From Gammaproteobacteria bacterium (GTDB lineage: Bacteria > Pseudomonadota > Gammaproteobacteria > Steroidobacterales > GCA-2729495), in the NCBI GenBank assembly GCA_030426355.1, contig JAUHYQ010000002.1, positions 496,001 through 560,000 of the forward strand: a stretch of DNA of 64,000 bases. Direction: 5' to 3'. Both the position numbers and the translations under genes were made by a program. The notes beneath the pieces were generated by a model. That model worked only from the letters and a program-made list of their open reading frames with translations, made no database searches and was not told where the DNA came from. Positions 17,447 through 27,706 of this stretch are shown here, in pieces. How positions within the stretch are numbered: the stretch's first letter is position 1; each line of letters opens with the position of its first letter.

Positions 17447-18778
17447 ATGCGTAGCTTCAGGATGACCGTCGGATTGTATGCGCTGCTGCTGGCGTCGACG
17501 CTGGCTGCCCAGCCGGTTCAGGTTAAAGATGTGCGCATCGCGCATACCGGTGATCGCACGCGTATTGTGCTGGATCTCGACAGCGCGGCCGACCATAACC
17601 TCTTTACGCTGGCCAATCCCAACCGCGTGGTCGTGGATATCGCCAGCGCCCGCTTTTCCGGCAACGGCACAACATTGCCAACCGCCATAGGTCTGGTGGG
17701 CAATATTCGGGCTGCGAATCGCGACAACGGAATAGCCCGCCTGGTGCTGGATCTTGACGAGGCAGTGCGGCCCAAGAGCTTTGATTTGCAGCCGGGTGCC
17801 GGCTACGGGCATCGCCTGGTGGTGGATTTGTACGCGCTGGATGCCCAGCCTGCTGCTGTAAAAACGTCACCGCGCAAATCGCAGGTGCGCGATTTGGTGG
17901 TGGCGATTGATGCGGGTCACGGGGGTAAGGATCCCGGTGCTCGCGGTAGTGGCGGGCTGCTCGAGAAGGATGCAGTGCTGGACATCAGTAAGCGGCTTGC
18001 CAGTCTGATCGAGGCCGAGCCGGGCATGCGACCGTATCTGACGCGCAAGGGCGACAGCTTCCTGAAGCTCGGTGAGCGCATGCGACGCGCACAAAATGCT
18101 GGCGCGGATTTATTCATTTCCATACATGCCGATGCTTTTAGCGACCGGAACGTGCGCGGCGCCTCAGTGTATGTGCTATCCAATAAGGGAGCCTCGGACG
18201 AGGCTGCTCACCTGCTGGCGGCGCGCGAGAACGCTGCCGATACTGTGGGCGGTGTAACGCTCAATGATAAGGACGATACGCTCGCCGCGGTGCTGGTGGA
18301 TTTGTCGCAAAACGCCTCGCTGGAGGCCAGTATTGAGGTAGGCGATTTGCTGATCGGTGAGTTGTCACGCGTTGGCAAAGTGCGCAGGCCCACGGTTCAA
18401 AAGGCCGGCTTTAAAGTGCTGAAGTCAGCCGATATTCCCTCGGTACTGATCGAAACTGCGTTTATTTCCAACGCGCATGACGAAAGCAATCTGCGCAGCG
18501 TGCAATACCAGCAGCGGCTGGCGAGCGCGATGCACAACGGCATACGTAACTATTTTTATGCCAATCCCCCCGAGGGCACCCGCGTGGCGGTGCTGGCGCG
18601 CCAGCAAAAACAGAGTCGTGAGCACATCATCCGTCAAGGGGATACGCTAAGCGGCATTGCGCAACGCTACAACGTGAGCGTATCGGGGCTGCGCGCAGCC
18701 AATCAGCTGAACACCAGCAATATTCGTATCGGGCAGGTATTGCGCATACCGCCGGCGCAAGGTGCCCGCGGCATCTGA
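17447..18778 (+). CDS. N-acetylmuramoyl-L-alanine amidase (AmiB/AmiC type) with AMIN and LysM domains
   Basis: Periplasmic cell-separation amidase, 443 residues. ATG 17447 starts a signal peptide (MRSFRMTVGLYALLLASTLAAQ). The ORF track begins at an upstream TTG. Domains: AMIN (about 25-125, VKDVRIAHTGDRTRIVLDLD), Zn amidase_3 (about 145-360) with VVAIDAGHGGKDPGARG, the Glu of LLEKDAVLD, SIHADAF and VLIETAFISN, and a LysM repeat at the end (EHIIRQGDTLSGIAQRYNVSVSGLRAANQL). A terminal LysM with AMIN matches AmiB. Upstream of mutL as in many Gammaproteobacteria. Confidence 0.94.
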   Translation: MRSFRMTVGLYALLLASTLAAQPVQVKDVRIAHTGDRTRIVLDLDSAADHNLFTLANPNRVVVDIASARFSGNGTTLPTAIGLVGNIRAANRDNGIARLVLDLDEAVRPKSFDLQPGAGYGHRLVVDLYALDAQPAAVKTSPRKSQVRDLVVAIDAGHGGKDPGARGSGGLLEKDAVLDISKRLASLIEAEPGMRPYLTRKGDSFLKLGERMRRAQNAGADLFISIHADAFSDRNVRGASVYVLSNKGASDEAAHLLAARENAADTVGGVTLNDKDDTLAAVLVDLSQNASLEASIEVGDLLIGELSRVGKVRRPTVQKAGFKVLKSADIPSVLIETAFISNAHDESNLRSVQYQQRLASAMHNGIRNYFYANPPEGTRVAVLARQQKQSREHIIRQGDTLSGIAQRYNVSVSGLRAANQLNTSNIRIGQVLRIPPAQGARGI

Positions 18779-18854
18779 CCGGGCGGAAGTTTGCAACCGG
18801 TGTATTCATGCCCGGGGCATTCAATTAGCGCGGTGATTCTGCAAGAATCGCCGC

Positions 18855-20651
18855 ATGCCTATTACTCAGCTTCCTCCGCAACTTATTAATCAGATCGCTG
18901 CCGGCGAAGTGGTGGAGCGGCCCGCTTCCGTGCTCAAAGAGTTATTGGAGAACAGTCTCGATGCCGGTGCGACCCGGGTCGACGTCGATGTCGAAGAGGG
19001 TGGCATAAAGCTTTGCCGGGTGCGCGATAACGGCATCGGGATACCCGGCAATGAGTTGTCGCTGGCCTTGTCGCGGCATGCCACCAGCAAAATTGCGACG
19101 CTGGATGATCTCGAGCACGTGGCTTCGCTGGGGTTTCGCGGCGAAGCGTTGCCGAGTATTGCATCAGTTTCCAGGCTGACGCTGATTTCCCGGCATCGCG
19201 GTCAGGACACGGGCTGGTCGGTGCAGGGTGACGGTTCGGATGCGGCGGAAACCCCGGTGCCGGCACCCGCGCAGGAAGGCACCTCGGTCGAGGTGCGTGA
19301 CTTGTTTTACAACACACCTGCGCGGCGGCGTTTTCTGCGCACCGCGCGCACGGAATACCAACATGTCGATAAAGTGGCGCGCCAGATTGCACTGAGTCGT
19401 TTCGGCGTCGCGTTTCGGCTCAATCACAATGGCAAGACCATTTTGAATTTACCCGCGGCGGATTCGATCGAACTCGAAGAACAGCGGTTGGCCGCAATTC
19501 TGGGCACAGAGTTTATGGCGCATGCGCTGTATATAGAGCATGTGCACAATGGCATGACCTTGCGCGGCTGGGCCGCGCGGCCGACTTTTTCGCGCAGTCA
19601 GCCCGATTTGCAGCATTTCTTTCTGAACGGCAGGGCCGTGCGTGACAAGGTGATTGTCAGTGCGGTGCGTCAGGCTTATAGAGACGTGCTGTTCCACGGT
19701 CGTCAGCCTGCCTATGTGCTGTACCTCGAAATCGACCCGGCGCTGGTGGACGTAAACGCACACCCGGCGAAACACGAAGTGCGGTTTCGTGACAGTCGCC
19801 CGGTGCATGATTTTGTGCGCCGCACGATTGAGGCGGCACTGGCCGAAACGCGACCCTCGGGTGAGGGTGTGTCCTCATCAGCGCCTGCGGCAATGGGTTT
19901 TGAGGCTGCGCCGGCGGCATACCCCCAGTCATCGCTGCGATTCGGGTCGGGCGGCACTGCCCATACTTATCGCGGGGTTGCAGATTCCCGGGGTGCGGAG
20001 CAACTGGCGCAATTGGCCGCGGAATCATCGGCCGTTTTGCCTGACGGCGACGAGGATGATGTGCCACCACTTGGTTTCGCTATCGCTCATTTGCACGGCG
20101 TTTATATATTGGCGCGTAACCGCGACGGTCTGGTGATTGTCGACGCGCATGCGGCGCATGAGCGGGTGACTTACGAACAACTCAAGCAGGCTGTTGATGA
20201 CGGGCATGGGGTGCAGCGACAACCGCTGCTGATTCCGATGCGCATGAATGTTGCGGAAGCCGAGGCCGACAAGGCCGAAGCGTGCGCAGCGGAGCTGGAA
20301 TCGGTCGGCCTGGTGGTTGATCGCAGTGGCCCCGATCAGCTGACCGTGCGCGAACTTCCAGTACTGCTCGGTCAGGCCGATGCTGAAGGCTTGTTGCGTG
20401 ATGTGCTGAGCGATATGAGTGACGATGATGGTTCGGCCGAACGCGTGGCGGAAGTCCGCAATGAGTTGCTTGCCACCATGGCGTGTCATGGCTCGGTGCG
20501 CGCCAATCGTGCCCTCAGTATTCCCGAGATGAATGCGCTGCTGCGCGCGATGGAGGCGACCGACCGCGCCGACCAGTGCAATCACGGACGGCCAACCTGG
20601 ACGCAGCTCAGCATGCAGGAACTGGATCGCCTGTTTGCTCGCGGACGTTAA
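18855..20651 (+). CDS. mutL: DNA mismatch repair protein MutL
   Basis: GHKL ATPase that links MutS to downstream repair. 598 residues. N-terminal motifs: LINQIAAGEVVERPASVLKELLENSLDAG, RDNGIGI, TSKI and GFRGEALPSIASV. Then the transducer domain (DVNAHPAKHEVRF), a linker of about 100 residues, and a C-terminal dimerisation domain (LVIVDAHAAHERVTYEQL, ACHGSVRANRALS). I do not see a DQHA-x2-E-x4-E metal endonuclease motif; the region reads DAHAAHERVTYE, as in Dam-type Gammaproteobacterial MutL. Confidence 0.96.
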   Translation: MPITQLPPQLINQIAAGEVVERPASVLKELLENSLDAGATRVDVDVEEGGIKLCRVRDNGIGIPGNELSLALSRHATSKIATLDDLEHVASLGFRGEALPSIASVSRLTLISRHRGQDTGWSVQGDGSDAAETPVPAPAQEGTSVEVRDLFYNTPARRRFLRTARTEYQHVDKVARQIALSRFGVAFRLNHNGKTILNLPAADSIELEEQRLAAILGTEFMAHALYIEHVHNGMTLRGWAARPTFSRSQPDLQHFFLNGRAVRDKVIVSAVRQAYRDVLFHGRQPAYVLYLEIDPALVDVNAHPAKHEVRFRDSRPVHDFVRRTIEAALAETRPSGEGVSSSAPAAMGFEAAPAAYPQSSLRFGSGGTAHTYRGVADSRGAEQLAQLAAESSAVLPDGDEDDVPPLGFAIAHLHGVYILARNRDGLVIVDAHAAHERVTYEQLKQAVDDGHGVQRQPLLIPMRMNVAEAEADKAEACAAELESVGLVVDRSGPDQLTVRELPVLLGQADAEGLLRDVLSDMSDDDGSAERVAEVRNELLATMACHGSVRANRALSIPEMNALLRAMEATDRADQCNHGRPTWTQLSMQELDRLFARGR

Positions 20652-20661
20652 TGTTGCCACC

Positions 20662-21603
20662 GTGAATACGCGTTCAGCCGGCCAACCGCGAGTGGTCTGC
20701 CTCATGGGCCCTACCGCGGCGGGCAAGACCGAAACCGTCATGGCCCTGGCGGACAAATTTGCTATTGAGGTTGTCAGCGTTGATTCCGCGCTCGTTTATC
20801 GTGGCATGGATATTGGCACTGCCAAACCATCTGCCGACGAGCAGGCCCGCGTGCCCCATCGGTTGATCAACATGCTTGAGCCGCACGAAGTGTATTCGGC
20901 CGGTGCCTTTTGCCGGGATGCTGCCGACGCGATTGCCGAAATTTCCGCAGCCGGTCGTATGCCGGTGCTGGCGGGCGGCACGATGCTGTACTTTCAGGCA
21001 TTGCAGCAAGGGTTGGCCAAACTGCCGTCTGCGGACCCGGCATTGCGCGCCGAGATTGATGCCCGCGCTGCGCAAGCAGGCTGGCCGGCGGTGCACGCTG
21101 AGCTCGCGCGACTCGACCCCGCGAGCGCGGAGCGCATTCGGCCGAACGATTCGCAGCGAATTCAGCGGGCGGTGGAGGTCTGTCTGCTTTCTGACGAGCC
21201 TTTGTCGGTATTGCAGCAACAATCCGATCCGGCGTTGCCGGCAGATTACCTGAACATCGGCCTTATCCCGTCTGATCGGAGCGCGCTGCACCGGCGGATT
21301 GAAAAGCGATTTGCCGCCATGCTGGACGCGGGTTTTGTTGCGGAGGTCGAGCGTATTGCCGCGCTGCCCGGCGTCGGCGCCAATTCGCCATCAATGCGGG
21401 CGGTGGGTTATCGGCAGGTCATGCAGTATTTGCTCGGCGAACTCAGCCTGGACGAGGCCAAAGCCAGAGCCGTGATTGCGACGCGCCAGTTGGCGAAGCG
21501 TCAAATGACCTGGCTGCGATCCTGGCCGGATTTGCACGTTATAGACAGTCTAAATGGCGACAGCGCGCGGCGTGTCGAGCAACTGGTTCGGGAATGGTTA
21601 TAA
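20662..21603 (+). CDS. miaA: tRNA dimethylallyltransferase
   Basis: Isopentenylates A37 of UNN-reading tRNAs. P-loop VCLMGPTAAGKTETVMALA, then VDSALVYRGMDIGTAKP, GTMLYFQAL and the zinc-finger-like core; late motif NSPSMRAVGYRQVMQYL. The track ORF starts inside mutL. GTG 20662 (11 bases after the mutL stop) gives 313 residues, the family length. hfq follows, the classic miaA-hfq-hflX order. Confidence 0.95.
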   Translation: MNTRSAGQPRVVCLMGPTAAGKTETVMALADKFAIEVVSVDSALVYRGMDIGTAKPSADEQARVPHRLINMLEPHEVYSAGAFCRDAADAIAEISAAGRMPVLAGGTMLYFQALQQGLAKLPSADPALRAEIDARAAQAGWPAVHAELARLDPASAERIRPNDSQRIQRAVEVCLLSDEPLSVLQQQSDPALPADYLNIGLIPSDRSALHRRIEKRFAAMLDAGFVAEVERIAALPGVGANSPSMRAVGYRQVMQYLLGELSLDEAKARAVIATRQLAKRQMTWLRSWPDLHVIDSLNGDSARRVEQLVREWL

Positions 21604-21746
21604 GGCGATCGCTAAAGGGTCGTGCAACCTAAACAATATGTGGTTAGAATCACCGCAGCGTTGCGATGTGCGCATCGCCGCTGTCATACAGCCGTTAAAT
21701 AAATAAGAACAATAATAAAACCAAAAAACGACTTTGGGAGTCGACG

Positions 21747-21983
21747 ATGGCCAAAGGGCAAACCTTGCAGGATCCTTTTCTGAATACCTTGCGTAAGGAA
21801 AAGGTGCCGGTGTCTATTTATCTGGTGAACGGGATCAAGTTACAGGGGACGATAGATTCCTTTGATCAGTTCGTTGTGCTGCTGAACAACAGCGTTAGCC
21901 AAATGGTTTACAAGCACGCAATTTCGACTGTCGTACCGTCGCGCGCTATCAGCGTATCGGCAGACAGCGGCGGAGACGAGTGA
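21747..21983 (+). CDS. hfq: RNA chaperone Hfq
   Basis: Hexameric Sm-like RNA chaperone, 78 residues. [28 protein letters not shown] (Sm1) and the Sm2 motif [12 protein letters not shown] are intact, with a short acidic tail [13 protein letters not shown] lies before the ATG. 143 bases of AT-rich leader upstream suggest its own promoter, and hflX follows 6 bases later. Confidence 0.97.
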   Translation: MAKGQTLQDPFLNTLRKEKVPVSIYLVNGIKLQGTIDSFDQFVVLLNNSVSQMVYKHAISTVVPSRAISVSADSGGDE

Positions 21984-21989
21984 CGCCAG

Positions 21990-23294
21990 TTGTTTGAACG
22001 TCCGGGGCACGGCGAAAGGGCGGTGCTGTTGCATGTTGCGCTGGGTCAGCGTGTTTCCGCCGACGATCGACAGGAGTTTTGCGCGCTCGCCGTTTCAGCG
22101 GGAGCGACGGTTGCCGGTGAGCTGACCGCCTCCCTGCCGGTCGCCAATCCGCGCTATTTAATTGGTACCGGCAAACTGGACGAATTGCGCGAGCTTATGG
22201 ATTCCAGCGACGCCGAGCTGTTGCTTGTGGATCATGAGCTGAGTCCCCGGCAAGAAAAGAACCTCGAAGCGGCCTTAAAGCGACGGGTTGTTGATCGCAC
22301 CGGTTTGATCCTCGATATTTTTGCGCTGCGCGCGCGCACTCACGAAGGCAAATTACAGGTTGAGTTGGCGCAGCTGCGGCATTTGTCCACGCGACTGGTG
22401 CGCGGCTGGACCCACCTTGAGCGCCAAAAGGGCGGCATTGGCTTGCGCGGGCCGGGCGAGACCCAGCTCGAAAGTGATCGCCGCATGATAGGGCAGGCCA
22501 TTAAACGCTTATTGGCGCGGCTGGAGCGGGTCGATAAGCGACGTCAGCAAGGCCGGCAGAAGCGGCACAAACAGGAAATCCCCACGGTATCGCTGGTGGG
22601 CTACACCAATGCCGGCAAGTCCACGCTGTTTAATCGGTTAGCCGGGGCCACTGTGGATGCTGCTGACCAGCTATTTGCGACCCTGGACCCTACCTTGCGC
22701 AAGCTCACTATCCCGGACCACGGAGATGTGGTGCTGGCGGATACCGTGGGCTTTATCCGTGATCTGCCCCACGAGCTGATCGCGGCATTCAAATCCACCC
22801 TGGAGGAAACGCGCGATGCCCGCTTGCTGCTGCATGTCGTGGATTGCGCGGATCCGGCTCACGACGAGCGTATTAAGCACGTGAACGAAGTGCTGGAGGC
22901 GATTGATGCCGACGGGTTGCCTGTGATTCACGTCTACAACAAGGCTGATATACTCGGTCTTCCGCCGCGCCTGGATCGCGCCGAGACGGGGATGCCGCAG
23001 CGTGTCTGGGTCTCGGCACAAACGGGTGCCGGCATGGAATTGTTGCTAGCCGCGATCGCGGAGTTTCTGTTTCAGGAACGCGTGCGGGGTCTGGTTCGGC
23101 TGGGTGTCGGTCAGGCACGGCTGCGGGCCTTGCTGTTCGATAAAGGCAAGATCTGGCAAGAGAGCTGCCTCAGCGAGGGCGGCTGGGAAATTGACGTTGA
23201 ACTGGACCAGCGGGATTTTAATCAGCTGGTGGCGCACGAAAAATTAAGTTGGTACGAGAGGAATCACCCTGATGGCCTGGAACGACTCGGGTAA
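21990..23294 (+). CDS. hflX: Ribosome-splitting GTPase HflX
   Basis: GTPase that rescues and splits stalled 70S ribosomes. 434 residues from TTG 21990. The start MFERPGHGERAVLLHV matches E. coli HflX, which supports the rare codon. N-terminal domain with NPRYLIGTGKLDELRELM, the GIGLRGPGETQLESDRR linker, then G domain GYTNAGKSTLFNRLAG, LADTVGFIRDLPH and VYNKAD. Overlaps hflK by 23 bases. Confidence 0.96.
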   Translation: MFERPGHGERAVLLHVALGQRVSADDRQEFCALAVSAGATVAGELTASLPVANPRYLIGTGKLDELRELMDSSDAELLLVDHELSPRQEKNLEAALKRRVVDRTGLILDIFALRARTHEGKLQVELAQLRHLSTRLVRGWTHLERQKGGIGLRGPGETQLESDRRMIGQAIKRLLARLERVDKRRQQGRQKRHKQEIPTVSLVGYTNAGKSTLFNRLAGATVDAADQLFATLDPTLRKLTIPDHGDVVLADTVGFIRDLPHELIAAFKSTLEETRDARLLLHVVDCADPAHDERIKHVNEVLEAIDADGLPVIHVYNKADILGLPPRLDRAETGMPQRVWVSAQTGAGMELLLAAIAEFLFQERVRGLVRLGVGQARLRALLFDKGKIWQESCLSEGGWEIDVELDQRDFNQLVAHEKLSWYERNHPDGLERLG

Positions 23295-24408
23295 CGGCAA
23301 AAATCCCTGGGACAGGAATTCGCGACAAGACGGTCCGCCGGATTTGGACAAATTGGTGCGCGACCTGCAGAAAAAATTCTCTGGCCTGTTTGGTTCCGGC
23401 GGCTCGGGTGGCTCCGGTTCCCGCAGCGACGGCGGAGCGCCGCTGATTGGCGTACTGGTGCTAGTGCTTATCGGCTGGGCGGCAACCGGCTTTTACCGTG
23501 TGGATGAAGCGGAACGCGGCGTGGTGCAGCGTTTCGGCGCTTATGTGGAAACCACTCAGCCGGGTTTGCGTTGGCATCTGCCCTGGCCTTTCGAGGTCGT
23601 GGATCGCGTAAACACGTTGCAAATAAGTGATTTTCCGCAGACCACCAGCATGCTGACATCGGACGAGAATATCGTGATCGTGGACATGGTGGTGCAGTAT
23701 CGCAACGCCGACCCGATGAAGTTCCTGTTTGATGTGGAAGATCCACTGGGCACGTTGGCCGATGCCAGTGAAAGTGCTATCCGTGAAGTCGTCGGCAAGA
23801 ACAACATGGATTTTATTCTGGGCGGCGGGCGTGAAGAGATTGCCGAACAGACGCAACAGACCATCCAGCATGCGATGGATGAATACAGCACCGGCATCGT
23901 TATTACTAAAGTGAACTTGAAGGACGTGAATTTCCCCGCGCAGGTGGAAGCAGCCGTGCAAGATGCGATTAAGGCCCGCGAAGACAAGCAGCGATTTGCG
24001 TTGGAAGCCGAAACTTACGCCAACGATATTCTGCCCAAGGCCCGCGGTGCGGCCGTTCGGGAAATACAGGATGCCGAGGCCTATCGCGAGCGCGTGATTG
24101 CGGACGCGCAGGGTGAGGCAGCGCGTTTTGAGGCTTTATTGACTGAATATCTAAAGGCGCCTGAAGTGACTCGGGAGCGCTTATATATAGAGGCGATGGA
24201 AGCGGTGTATTCCAACTCCAACAAGGTGCTGCTGGACGCAGAAGGCAGCGGCAACCTGCTATACCTGCCCGTGGACCAGTTGATCAATAAGGCTGGCAAG
24301 GCTGCGCCCGAGACCGCTGATGGCGGGCAATCGATGCGGAATTCAAATCAGAATGTGCGGATCAGTCGCCCTGACCGCGATGACACGCGCTCGCGGGGGA
24401 CTCGCTAA
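23272..24408 (+). CDS. hflK: FtsH protease modulator HflK
   Basis: Membrane-anchored SPFH protein that forms the HflKC cage around FtsH. 378 residues: a Gly/Asn-rich start (MAWNDSGNGKNPWDRN), one TM helix (APLIGVLVLVLIGWAATGFYRV), then the prohibitin domain (DEAERGVVQRFGAYVETTQPGLRWHLPWPFE) and a helical region ending in a polar tail. Overlaps hflX, and its stop overlaps the hflC start (TAATG). Confidence 0.96.
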   Translation: MAWNDSGNGKNPWDRNSRQDGPPDLDKLVRDLQKKFSGLFGSGGSGGSGSRSDGGAPLIGVLVLVLIGWAATGFYRVDEAERGVVQRFGAYVETTQPGLRWHLPWPFEVVDRVNTLQISDFPQTTSMLTSDENIVIVDMVVQYRNADPMKFLFDVEDPLGTLADASESAIREVVGKNNMDFILGGGREEIAEQTQQTIQHAMDEYSTGIVITKVNLKDVNFPAQVEAAVQDAIKAREDKQRFALEAETYANDILPKARGAAVREIQDAEAYRERVIADAQGEAARFEALLTEYLKAPEVTRERLYIEAMEAVYSNSNKVLLDAEGSGNLLYLPVDQLINKAGKAAPETADGGQSMRNSNQNVRISRPDRDDTRSRGTR

Positions 24409-25277
24409 TGAAAATTTCCTCTACTACCGTGGTTGTGCTGGTTGTTCTGACCGGGCTCGTTCTCTACGGATCGTTGTTTACCGTTAATGAGCGAGAGCTC
24501 GCCGTCAAACTGCAGGTTGGCGAAATAATCAAGGCGGACTATGAAGCGGGCCTGCATTTCAAGATACCTTTATACAACAACGTCAGAAAGTATCCGCGGC
24601 GTTTGCTCACGATCAATAATCCTAAAGAGAACTTTCTAACGGAAGAAAAGAAAAATTTGCTCGTCGATTTCTTCGTCAAGTGGAAGATTACCGATGTAGT
24701 TCAGTTTTACCGGGCCAGTGGCGGCGAGCCAATTAACGCCGCTCAGCGCTTGCTGGAAATCGTGAAAGACGGCATCCGCGCCGAGTTTGCCAAACGAACT
24801 GTGCCAGAGGTGGTCTCGGCCGAGCGTCGGGAGATCATGGACGCCATGCTAAGCAAAGTCCGGGCTGATGCGCGCGAGCTTGGGGTCGAAGTGGTCGACG
24901 TGCGGGTCAAGCGTATTGAGTTCTCGGATGAAGTCAGCGAGTCGGTATTCCGGCGTATGCGCGAAGAACGTTTCCGTGCCGCATCCGAATTGCGTGCACA
25001 AGGTGCCGAGAATGCGGAAACTATACGTGCCGAAGCGGACCGTGCGCGCACGGTGATATTGGCTGAGGCGTATCGCGATGCTGAAATTTTGCGCGGCACG
25101 GGCGATGCGACAGCGGCGGAAACGTATGCTAAAGCGTACGACCGTGATCGGGACTTTTACGCCTTTTATCGCAGCATTCAGGCTTACCGGAATTCATTGG
25201 GTAACGAGGGCGATCTGCTCGTGATCGGCCCGGACAGCGATTTCCTGCGTTTCCTGAATCAGTCGGACGGCAAATAG
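24408..25277 (+). CDS. hflC: FtsH protease modulator HflC
   Basis: Partner of HflK, 289 residues. An N-terminal TM (TTVVVLVVLTGLVLYGSLFTV) is followed by the SPFH domain (NERELAVKLQVGEIIKADYEAGLHFKIP) and a long helix rich in Glu/Arg/Ala (RMREERFRAASELRAQGAENAETIRAEADRAR). One-base overlap with hflK indicates translational coupling. Confidence 0.96.
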   Translation: MKISSTTVVVLVVLTGLVLYGSLFTVNERELAVKLQVGEIIKADYEAGLHFKIPLYNNVRKYPRRLLTINNPKENFLTEEKKNLLVDFFVKWKITDVVQFYRASGGEPINAAQRLLEIVKDGIRAEFAKRTVPEVVSAERREIMDAMLSKVRADARELGVEVVDVRVKRIEFSDEVSESVFRRMREERFRAASELRAQGAENAETIRAEADRARTVILAEAYRDAEILRGTGDATAAETYAKAYDRDRDFYAFYRSIQAYRNSLGNEGDLLVIGPDSDFLRFLNQSDGK

Positions 25278-25318
25278 CCTGCCGTCTGTATAGCTCGATC
25301 GGCTGACTACTTCCTGAC

Positions 25319-25510
25319 ATGGACTGGAGTGACCTGCTGGCAGCTTTTGCCCTTTATCTGGTGATTGAGGGATTGCTGCCATTTGTGAGTCCCCGCAACT
25401 GGAAGCAAAGCGTGGCAATGATCGCGCAGCTCAGCGATAAGCAGCTGCGTATATTCGGTTTGGTAAGCATGCTGGCAGGCTTAATGCTGCTGGCCTTTGT
25501 TCGTGGATGA
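25319..25510 (+). CDS. DUF2065 small membrane protein
   Basis: 63 residues with two TM helices (LLAAFALYLVIEGLLPFVSP; LRIFGLVSMLAGLMLLAFV). This is the DUF2065 family (YjeT-like), which sits between hflC and purA in many Gammaproteobacteria. Function unknown. Confidence 0.93.
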   Translation: MDWSDLLAAFALYLVIEGLLPFVSPRNWKQSVAMIAQLSDKQLRIFGLVSMLAGLMLLAFVRG

Positions 25511-25522
25511 CAGGGTTATTGA

Positions 25523-26815
<1,293 letters not shown>

Positions 26816-26824
26816 TCGATCACG

Positions 26825-27706
26825 GTGGCAACAGTCGTGCGCAGGCGGCCTGATACCTTGAGCGGTTGTAAAGTAATGCTGGCGATATGCGCTGCGTTAT
26901 TTTTAACCAGCTGCAGCACCGGCTTTTTGTACAGCAAGCTCGACACCTTTATCGTCTGGCAGGTCGGGGATTACGTCAGCCTCACAGACGCGCAGAAGAG
27001 AGCACTCAAGTCAGACGTGCAGGCGCAACTCGAATACGTCCGCCGTAATGAGATGCCACGCGCTGCTGCCATTTTTGAGCAAAGTGCGCGTGATCTCGAC
27101 GCGAACCGGGTGACCGCGGAGTTGCTGGATCGCCGTTATGACGAGTCACTTCTGGTTTATGACGATTTGATTGGCGGCATCGTGCCGCTTTCCGAGCGGC
27201 TGCTGCGTTCGCTCGACGAAGAGCAGATAGCCGAGTTTTTTGCGAACCTCGAAGACGCCAACGATGAAATGTATGAAGAGTTCTCAGGGCGCACGCCTGA
27301 AACCCGTGAAAAGAATCGCAATAAGTCCGCCATCAAGAGTATCCAGGAGTTTACGGGTCGTTTAAGTAAAGAGCAGCGCTTGCTGGTGACCGATGCGCTG
27401 TCCCGCATGCAAGATGCCAGTGAAGAGTGGATCGATTATCAGCGCCTGTGGCGATTGAAATTTCGTGAGCTTGTCGAGTCGCGTCCGCCGGAAGACGAGT
27501 ATCTGCGAGTGCTGACCGAGCTGTTCGTGTATCCGCGCAAACTGCATTCCGAAGAATATCGGCAACGTGTGCATGACAATCGCATGATTCTCAACGACAT
27601 GCTGGAGGAGCTGCTGGCAGGCCTATCCGACCGCCAACGCGGGCGTGCCGTGCGCAAACTGGATGGTTATGCCGAAATGCTGCGGGAGCTGGCAGCGGCG
27701 CAATGA
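26825..27706 (+). CDS. DUF6279-family lipoprotein
   Basis: Probable lipoprotein, 293 residues from GTG 26825; a later start is possible, but the basic residues before the hydrophobic stretch argue for an upstream one. Lipobox in MLAICAALFLTSCSTGF. The mature part is highly helical and charged (YSKLDTFIVWQVGDYVSLTDAQKRALKSDV), matching the DUF6279 family pattern. Function unknown. It overlaps prfC by 4 bases (ATGA), so the two are co-transcribed. Confidence 0.8.
   Translation: MATVVRRRPDTLSGCKVMLAICAALFLTSCSTGFLYSKLDTFIVWQVGDYVSLTDAQKRALKSDVQAQLEYVRRNEMPRAAAIFEQSARDLDANRVTAELLDRRYDESLLVYDDLIGGIVPLSERLLRSLDEEQIAEFFANLEDANDEMYEEFSGRTPETREKNRNKSAIKSIQEFTGRLSKEQRLLVTDALSRMQDASEEWIDYQRLWRLKFRELVESRPPEDEYLRVLTELFVYPRKLHSEEYRQRVHDNRMILNDMLEELLAGLSDRQRGRAVRKLDGYAEMLRELAAAQ

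Noticed and set aside
18934-20756. Several 100-240-residue minus-strand ORFs over mutL/miaA
   Set aside because: Shadows of well-identified genes.
21604-21746. Defined sigma-70 promoter for hfq (GTGCAA, 17 bases, TAGAAT)
   Set aside because: The -35 match is too poor to claim.
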